Below, piece by piece: positions 59,478 to 64,000 of a DNA stretch of 64,000 bases. Under the pieces are notes generated by a model. It was not told where the DNA came from. It did no database searches and worked only from the letters and a program-made list of their open reading frames with translations. Made by a program: the position numbers and the translations under genes. Position 1 is the stretch's first letter. Every line of letters starts with the position of its first letter. Source of the DNA: Actinomycetes bacterium (GTDB lineage Bacteria; Actinomycetota; Actinomycetes; Propionibacteriales; Propionibacteriaceae); assembly GCA_023436925.1 (NCBI GenBank), contig JAEZHJ010000009.1:14056-78055 (forward strand). Reading direction: 5' to 3'.

Positions 59478-60845
59478 TCAGCGTCCAGCCAGCGCGAGGG
59501 GCGACTCGTCCAGGCTGACGATGTCCCGGCTGCCGGAGATCAGGTGCACCCGTCCCGGGTCCTCGGACAGGCAGCCGTTGCCTTTGCCGGCGATCACCAG
59601 CGTGTCGACGCTGCCGGTGGTGCGGAGCGTGCCGACAGCGCTACCGATCTCGCGGCTGGGTGCGGCGGGTCCGGGAAGGCCTGCCCCCTCGACGAGCTGT
59701 CTGACCGGGCAGTCCGCGGTGGGGGAGAGGGGGACCACGCTGACGGCCCCGCTGGGTCCGCCCTCCCCGGAGTCGGGGACCCGGGCGCCCGGTTGGCCCA
59801 CGACCACCCCGAGCGTGTCGGCGCAGACTCGTCCGATCGCCACGGACCTGCCGAACGAGCCACCGGCGGCGGTGGCGCCCGCCTGCGGGGTGATGCGCTG
59901 CGAGGGCACCAGGACGCCGTCGGCGAGGGTGAAGACCTGCACCGAGCCGACGGTGTCGCCCCCAGTCGGGTCGCCGGGGATCCCCACGGCCAGGTGGCCG
60001 TCGCCGGTGGACAGGCTGGCACCGAAGCGGGCGTCCTGCTGCGGTTCGCCGGGGACGCCGTCGGTGGCCAGGTCGATAACGCCGGCGGCGAGCACCCCGG
60101 TCTCGCCCAGCGTGAGGTCCACGACGGCGCCGGCACTGGCAGCGCCGCCCACGGCCGTGCCCGAGGCCGCGACGATCAGGTGGTTGCCCAGGCTGGCGAG
60201 CGCCCCGCCGAAGTCGGACGGCCCGCCGCTGGCGGGAAGCTCGGGAACGCCGCCGAGCCCCTCGGCGAGCAGGAGCGGTGGCCCGACCGGCCGGCCGTCG
60301 TCACCGAGCCGGAAGGCCGCCAGCCCGACCCCGCCCTCCAGGAGGTCGCCGTAGCTCACCACCAGTCGGGGAACCGGTTCGGCGACCAGGGCGAGCGCCG
60401 AGGCGAAGGGCTGGCCGAGGGTCTCCGGAGGCGGGATCACGCGCAGGCTCTGGAGCTGGAGGCCGGCGGCGGAGCCGAACAGCAGGTACAGGTTCGAGGT
60501 CCTCTCCGGGCCGCGCGTGTTGGAGGCCACCATCGCGAGGTCGCTGTAGCCGTCGCCGTTGAGGTCGGCTGCCAGCGGTCGGCCGTCCAGGTTGCCGTCG
60601 ACATCCCCGGTGACCTGGAGCGGGGTGAACACCTCAAGGCGGCCCGTCCCGTACCGGACCCGCAGGTCGTAGACGAACGGGAAGTGGGAATCGGTGAACG
60701 CGAGGTCGGCCAGGCCGTCGCCGTCGAAGTCGGGGCTGACCGCGGACTCGACCGCCGCAGGTGGGGTGGCGGCGGGGATCTGGCTGGTGCAGGCCGTCAG
60801 CGTGGCCACGCACAGGACCGCTGCGAGTGCCTTCGAGACGGTCAT
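59478..60845 (-). CDS. FG-GAP repeat lipoprotein, first gene of a tandem pair
   Basis: The 455-residue protein begins MTVSKALAAVLCVATLTAC with a canonical lipobox (LTAC, Cys19). DFDGDG (39-44) and DLNGDGYSDLAMVAS carry calcium loops. Propeller blades include FGGALASLGNHLIVAA, FGASLSTGDGHLAVGIPGD and FGRSVAIGRV, aligning block for block with its neighbour downstream. It has the same Cys pair context (RVCADTLGVVVGQPG and ADCPVRQLVEGAGL). I chose ATG 60845 because GGAGG lies six bases upstream and the lipoprotein signal begins there; upstream in-frame codons read through non-conserved sequence. A TACTGT hexamer at 60891-60886 may be its -10 box. Propeller proteins of this kind resemble integrin-type ligand-binding heads, but no ligand can be named. 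Confidence 0.87.
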   Translation of the reverse strand: MTVSKALAAVLCVATLTACTSQIPAATPPAAVESAVSPDFDGDGLADLAFTDSHFPFVYDLRVRYGTGRLEVFTPLQVTGDVDGNLDGRPLAADLNGDGYSDLAMVASNTRGPERTSNLYLLFGSAAGLQLQSLRVIPPPETLGQPFASALALVAEPVPRLVVSYGDLLEGGVGLAAFRLGDDGRPVGPPLLLAEGLGGVPELPASGGPSDFGGALASLGNHLIVAASGTAVGGAASAGAVVDLTLGETGVLAAGVIDLATDGVPGEPQQDARFGASLSTGDGHLAVGIPGDPTGGDTVGSVQVFTLADGVLVPSQRITPQAGATAAGGSFGRSVAIGRVCADTLGVVVGQPGARVPDSGEGGPSGAVSVVPLSPTADCPVRQLVEGAGLPGPAAPSREIGSAVGTLRTTGSVDTLVIAGKGNGCLSEDPGRVHLISGSRDIVSLDESPLALAGR

Positions 60846-60885
60846 GCGACGCCTCCACGGTCCGGGGGTGGGACGGGACCTGCTC

Positions 60886-60891
60886 ACAGTA
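60886..60891 (-). promoter_or_regulatory. Possible -10 box of the FG-GAP pair
   Basis: TACTGT on the - strand would give a leader of about 34 nt containing the GGAGG ribosome-binding site at 60856-60852. No clear -35 is seen. Confidence 0.3.
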
Positions 60892-60932
60892 GCGTGCTGC
60901 AGCCGGCGTGGAGGCGGATCCGGGTGGGATCG

Positions 60933-60958
60933 GTGAGCGGTGCTCTCGCAACGCGTCA
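60933..60958. repeat. Palindrome-containing element, copy 2
   Basis: GTGAGCGGTGCTCTC followed by GCAACGCGTCA, closely matching 57493-57516. It overlaps the stop codon of the AbiEi-like gene and lies upstream of the FG-GAP pair. Confidence 0.45.
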
Positions 60959-61912
60959 GTCGGCGAGGGCGCGGCGGATCCGCGCCATGACGACCTCGGG
61001 GTCCGCCATCACCTCCCGACCCAGCCACCTGACCATCCGCAGGCCCAGGTCGCGCAGCGCCTGTTCCCTGCGCTTCTCCCGTTCGAAGGCATTCGGATCG
61101 GCGTACTTCACCACGCCGTCGGCCTCGCCGATCAGGTGCTGCGCGGGCCAGTAGCAGTCGGCGTACATGGTGCCGAGCCGAGTCTGGAAGGGGTGCTGGA
61201 ACTGCGGCAGCGGGATCCCCGCGAGGACCATGTGGCCGGCCGACAGGGACTCGAGCGGGCGCTCCCGGCGCGGATCCGCCAGCGCGAACCCGGCCAGCAG
61301 GCCGGTGCGCCGCGTCGTCGCTGCGGCGTGGGCCAGGTGTTCGCGCGCGGCTTCGACCAGTCGACCGGCCGCGTAATCACTGCGGCGGGGCCGTGCCAGC
61401 ATCGCCTCGATGAGCAGTCGCGCGGTCGCGTCGAACAGCACCAGCTGCTCGGGCAGGTCTCGTCCGGCGGCGAGGTCGACAGCAGTCCGCGCCGGGGTGG
61501 TGACCAGGTAGCCCGCGTCGTCGCGCACCCGGTGGTGCGGTGGCAGCAACGCAGTCCGGTGGCGGCACGGCCCGTCAGCCGCGCGGCGGGTCCCCCCGCT
61601 GGGCAGCGTGACGGATGGGCGATCCCTCTCCCAGGGGGTCCAGCCCGGGGAGGGCAACCCCCAGACCAGGGCGGCGCTCTGGTGGCTGAGCACAGCATCG
61701 GGGTAGACCGCCACCTCGGCCCTGGCAAGCATCAGGTGCCTTCCGACCGGGTCAGCGGGCCAGGCGTGGGCGTCAAGGTACACCTGGCGACGGAGCCGAA
61801 GGAGCCGTCCGGCGGCCAGCTGGGTCCGCAGCATCCGGGCCGTGACGGTCGGTCCGAGCTCTGATCGTCGGGTGGGTTGCTGCGGTAGTGGCCAGGGCCG
61901 TGCGGTTCGCAT
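60956..61912 (-). CDS. AbiEi-like protein with C-terminal nuclease-like domain
   Basis: The 318-residue protein begins with a winged-helix-like segment (ARMLRTQLAAGRLLRLRRQV) and a block VYPDAVLSHQSAALVWGLP, as in actinobacterial proteins annotated AbiEi-type antitoxin. The C-terminal 75 residues contain MYADCYWPAQHLIGEADGVV followed by a conserved Lys, then EREKRREQALRDLGLRMVRW. This resembles the DUF559/very-short-patch-repair nuclease family, with Asp, Glu-x-Asp and Lys in the order of a PD-(D/E)xK site. No AbiEii toxin gene is adjacent, so antitoxin function is not supported by context. ATG 61912 is used; CAACCT ends six bases upstream, a weak match to the leaderless pattern. It may be a solitary regulator or nuclease. 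Confidence 0.75.
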   Translation of the reverse strand: MRTARPWPLPQQPTRRSELGPTVTARMLRTQLAAGRLLRLRRQVYLDAHAWPADPVGRHLMLARAEVAVYPDAVLSHQSAALVWGLPSPGWTPWERDRPSVTLPSGGTRRAADGPCRHRTALLPPHHRVRDDAGYLVTTPARTAVDLAAGRDLPEQLVLFDATARLLIEAMLARPRRSDYAAGRLVEAAREHLAHAAATTRRTGLLAGFALADPRRERPLESLSAGHMVLAGIPLPQFQHPFQTRLGTMYADCYWPAQHLIGEADGVVKYADPNAFEREKRREQALRDLGLRMVRWLGREVMADPEVVMARIRRALAD

Positions 61913-62000
61913 CGGGCAAGGTTGGCGGCCCACCCGGCACCCGTTCCAGCGTCGTCCGGGATCGGACAACATCCGGACGACACCGCTTACCGCGGCGTGG

Positions 62001-62142
62001 TGGTCGTTACCGCGCTGCGGCTCACCAGCCTGCACACTCACCGCCGCGGCGTGGTCGCCATTCGGCCGGCCGGACCCGCCATTGCGACCATGGCGCTGCG
62101 GTGAGCCGTGATGGGTTGGCAGGGGTCCGTCATAGCGACCAT
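62001..62142. repeat. Four copies of a TGGTCG-type 11-12-mer between lipB and the AbiEi-like gene
   Basis: Two copies read on the + strand (TGGTCGTTACC at 62001; TGGTCGCCATT at 62052) and two on the - strand (CATGGTCGCAAT across 62092-62081; GATGGTCGCTATG across 62143-62131). The middle pair can form a ten-base-pair stem with one mismatch (62052-62061 with 62081-62090). They fill most of the 266-nt gap, which holds no gene. Confidence 0.55.
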
Positions 62143-62178
62143 CCGGCGGCGCTGGACGTTGCGGGATGGCCCGAGGTG

Positions 62179-62955
62179 CTACACGGTCAGCCCGAGGGTG
62201 ACCTTGGGCAGCTCGGCCAGGTCGGGGGAGGGGTCGTAGGGCCCGAAGGCCAGCAGGTCGGCCAGCAGTGGCTCGAGCCGGCGGGCGAGTTCGACCAGGG
62301 TGGGCGGTGTGGCGTCGATCTCGGCGGCCAGCGAGGTGACCCCGGCGTCCGCGATCCCGCAGGGGACGATCCGTCCGAAGTCGGCCAGGTCGCTGGTCAC
62401 GTTGAGGGCGAACCCGTGCATGGTGGTCTGCCGGCTGACCCGGATCCCGATCGCGGCGATCTTGCGCTCCGGCAACCCGGCGGTCGCCGGCAGCCACACC
62501 CCGGTGCGGCCGGGCACCCGTCCGGTGGCCAGGCCGTAGCCCGCGAGCAGCCGGATCAGTGCCTCCTCCACGCGGCGGACGTAATCGACCACCCCCACCC
62601 CGCGGGGCAGGAAGACGATCGGGTAGCCCACGAGCTGGCCGGGGCCGTGGTAAGTGATCTTCCCGCCGCGATCGACGTCGACCACCGGGGTGCCGTCGAC
62701 CGGACGCTCGTGCGGCTCCGTCCGTCGGCCCGCGGTGTAGACCGGCGGGTGCTCCACGAACAGGACCTGCGGACCGGTGCTGCGGTCGGCGACCCGGGCG
62801 TGCACCTGCCGCTGCACCTCCCACGCCTGGTGGTAGTCGGTCAGTGTCGGCGGGTCGTCGGCGATGCCGAGGTAGCAGAACTCGACCGGAAAGCGGGCCG
62901 AGCCCCCGGACGCGGCGGCGTCCAGGGGCCCGGTGCTGTCCGTTGCAGGGCTCAC
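62179..62955 (-). CDS. lipB: Octanoyltransferase
   Basis: LipB moves octanoate from acyl carrier protein to lipoyl domains such as those of the E2 subunit encoded just upstream. The 258-residue protein has [29 protein letters not shown] (substrate loop), [20 protein letters not shown] with the catalytic Lys, and [16 protein letters not shown] with the catalytic Cys. The GTG start at 62955 overlaps the E2 stop by four bases (GTGA), so translation is coupled to E2. LipA, which adds sulfur to the transferred chain, is separated from it by about 4.9 kb. Confidence 0.96.
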   Translation of the reverse strand: MSPATDSTGPLDAAASGGSARFPVEFCYLGIADDPPTLTDYHQAWEVQRQVHARVADRSTGPQVLFVEHPPVYTAGRRTEPHERPVDGTPVVDVDRGGKITYHGPGQLVGYPIVFLPRGVGVVDYVRRVEEALIRLLAGYGLATGRVPGRTGVWLPATAGLPERKIAAIGIRVSRQTTMHGFALNVTSDLADFGRIVPCGIADAGVTSLAAEIDATPPTLVELARRLEPLLADLLAFGPYDPSPDLAELPKVTLGLTV

Positions 62956-64000
62956 AGGCCGAACTCGGCCCCGAAGTCACCCTCCTCGAGGCGCGCCTTG
63001 ACGAAGCTCAGGAAGCGGGCAGCGTCGGCGCCGTCGACCAGGCGGTGGTCATAGGTCATCGACAGGTACATCATGTCCCGCACCGCGATGATCTCACCCA
63101 GGTTGGGGTCCTTGACGACCATCGGACGCCGCACCAGCGCACCGGTACCGAGGATGGCCACCTGCGGCTGGTTGATGATGGGGGTGTCCATCAGCGTGCC
63201 GGCCGAGCCGTAGTTGGTGATGGTGAAGGTGCCACCGGACAGTTCGTCGGGGGTGACCTTGTTGCTGCGGGTGCGCGCCGCCAGATCGGCGATGTGCTTG
63301 GCCAGGCCGGTCACCGACAGGTCGCCGGCGTTCTTGATCACCGGGACCAGCAGGCCCTTCTCGGTGTCCACCGCGATGCCGAGGTGCTCGGCGTCGGCGT
63401 AGGTGATGGTGCCCTCGTCGGGGTCGATGGTGGCGTTCACCTTCGGGAACTGCTTGAGCGCCTCGACGGTCACCTTCGCGATGAACGGCAGGTAGCTCAG
63501 GCTGGCACCCTCGCGGGCCTTGAACTCGTCCTTCACCTGGCCGCGGAGCCGGGAGATCGCGGTCAGGTCGACCTCGACGGTGGCGGTGAGCTGGGCGGCC
63601 ACTTGCAGCGACTCGACCATCCGGCGGGCAATCGTGGCCCGCAGCCGGGTCATCTTCTCGGTGGTGCCGCGCTTGGAGCCGTCGGCCGGGGCGGGGGCAG
63701 TGCTGGCGGCCGGGGCGGCGGACGGGGCGGGCGCTGCCTTGGCTGCCTCCTCGGCGGCCCGGGCGGCCTCCTCGGCGGCCTTGCGCGCCTCGATGGCGGC
63801 CTGGACGTCCTGCTTGCGGATCCGGCCGCCGACGCCGGTGCCGGTGACAGAGGCAAGGTCGATGCCGGCCGCTGCGGCGATCTTGCGCACCACGGGGGTC
63901 ACGTAGATCGGCTCGCTCGGCTCTGCGGCGCGGCGGGCCGGGGAGGGCTCGGAAGCTGCCGGGGCCGGTGCTGCAGGCGCCGGAGCCGCGGGAGCGGGAG
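62952..64000 (-). CDS. sucB: Dihydrolipoamide acyltransferase (E2), 5' end outside the window
   Basis: This is the catalytic part of a 2-oxoacid dehydrogenase E2 subunit, in the large multienzyme complex that makes acyl-CoA. From the window edge inward: an Ala/Pro linker, the E1/E3-binding domain ([18 protein letters not shown]), a second Ala-rich linker, and the acyltransferase domain with [20 protein letters not shown] and the active-site [15 protein letters not shown] (His and Asp-Gly). The N-terminal lipoyl domain or domains lie beyond base 64000. In actinobacteria the homologue beside lipB is usually labelled SucB but may serve pyruvate dehydrogenase, so the symbol is tentative. The stop overlaps lipB by four bases. 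Confidence 0.92.
   Translation of the reverse strand, partial: PAPAAPAPAAPAPAASEPSPARRAAEPSEPIYVTPVVRKIAAAAGIDLASVTGTGVGGRIRKQDVQAAIEARKAAEEAARAAEEAAKAAPAPSAAPAASTAPAPADGSKRGTTEKMTRLRATIARRMVESLQVAAQLTATVEVDLTAISRLRGQVKDEFKAREGASLSYLPFIAKVTVEALKQFPKVNATIDPDEGTITYADAEHLGIAVDTEKGLLVPVIKNAGDLSVTGLAKHIADLAARTRSNKVTPDELSGGTFTITNYGSAGTLMDTPIINQPQVAILGTGALVRRPMVVKDPNLGEIIAVRDMMYLSMTYDHRLVDGADAARFLSFVKARLEEGDFGAEFGL

Noticed and set aside
60956..62980. A 674-residue protein covering lipB and the AbiEi-like gene
   Set aside because: The N-terminal half is an out-of-frame reading of lipB and the intergenic repeats. Recognisable sequence begins at ATG 61912.
1..64000. tRNA, rRNA, riboswitch, insertion sequence or phage genes
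   Set aside because: I saw no cloverleaf, rRNA segment, transposase, integrase or known riboswitch core. Weak folds are expected in such GC-rich DNA. A covariance-model search would be needed to exclude small RNAs.

Overview
The window is very GC-rich DNA with dense coding, many GTG/TTG starts and a gene set typical of a high-GC Gram-positive actinobacterium: the purB-C-S-Q-L-F-M purine genes followed by a DUF3073 gene, DUF4191 next to lipA, and lipB next to the 2-oxoacid dehydrogenase E2 gene. A Propionibacteriaceae-like host is my inference; nothing in the sequence fixes the genus.

Positions 1-14,400 hold de novo purine synthesis on the + strand: purB (5' truncated), purC, purS-purQ, purL, purF-purM, then DUF3073. 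Between them lie single genes of other kinds: a secreted endonuclease/exonuclease/phosphatase-fold protein, a GNAT acetyltransferase, a pabB-pabC fusion, a degenerate aldehyde-dehydrogenase-like ORF and a DUF4870 membrane protein. Several of these genes start 6-7 nt after a TANNNT hexamer with no Shine-Dalgarno sequence, which suggests leaderless transcripts. A fructosamine-kinase-family gene follows on the - strand.

Positions 15,399-52,703 are one uninterrupted reading frame of 12,434 codons, 58% of the window. It encodes an exported giant: signal peptide, coiled coil, a metzincin-like zinc site (HEVGHALGLGH plus a Met-turn) between Pro-rich linkers, a haemagglutinin-like beta region, four tandem super-repeats of about 640-770 residues, a long array of shorter beta repeats, Ig-like domains, two further beta-rich blocks, and about 2,350 residues with RTX-type calcium-binding nonapeptides. 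Its 3' end overlaps the start of a beta-helix lipoprotein gene (52,477-53,763) by 227 nt in another frame.

Positions 53,789-64,000 are all on the - strand. Read in transcription order: dihydrolipoamide acyltransferase E2 (5' truncated by the window), lipB, an AbiEi-like/nuclease-like protein, two tandem FG-GAP lipoproteins, a 742-nt block without a convincing gene, then lipA, DUF4191 and an Uup-type ABC-F ATPase. lipB and lipA, usually neighbours, are separated by about 4.9 kb of accessory DNA. The giant protein, the beta-helix lipoprotein and the two calcium-motif FG-GAP lipoproteins are all predicted to be exported and repeat-rich; I propose, as inference only, that they form a surface or extracellular-matrix system.
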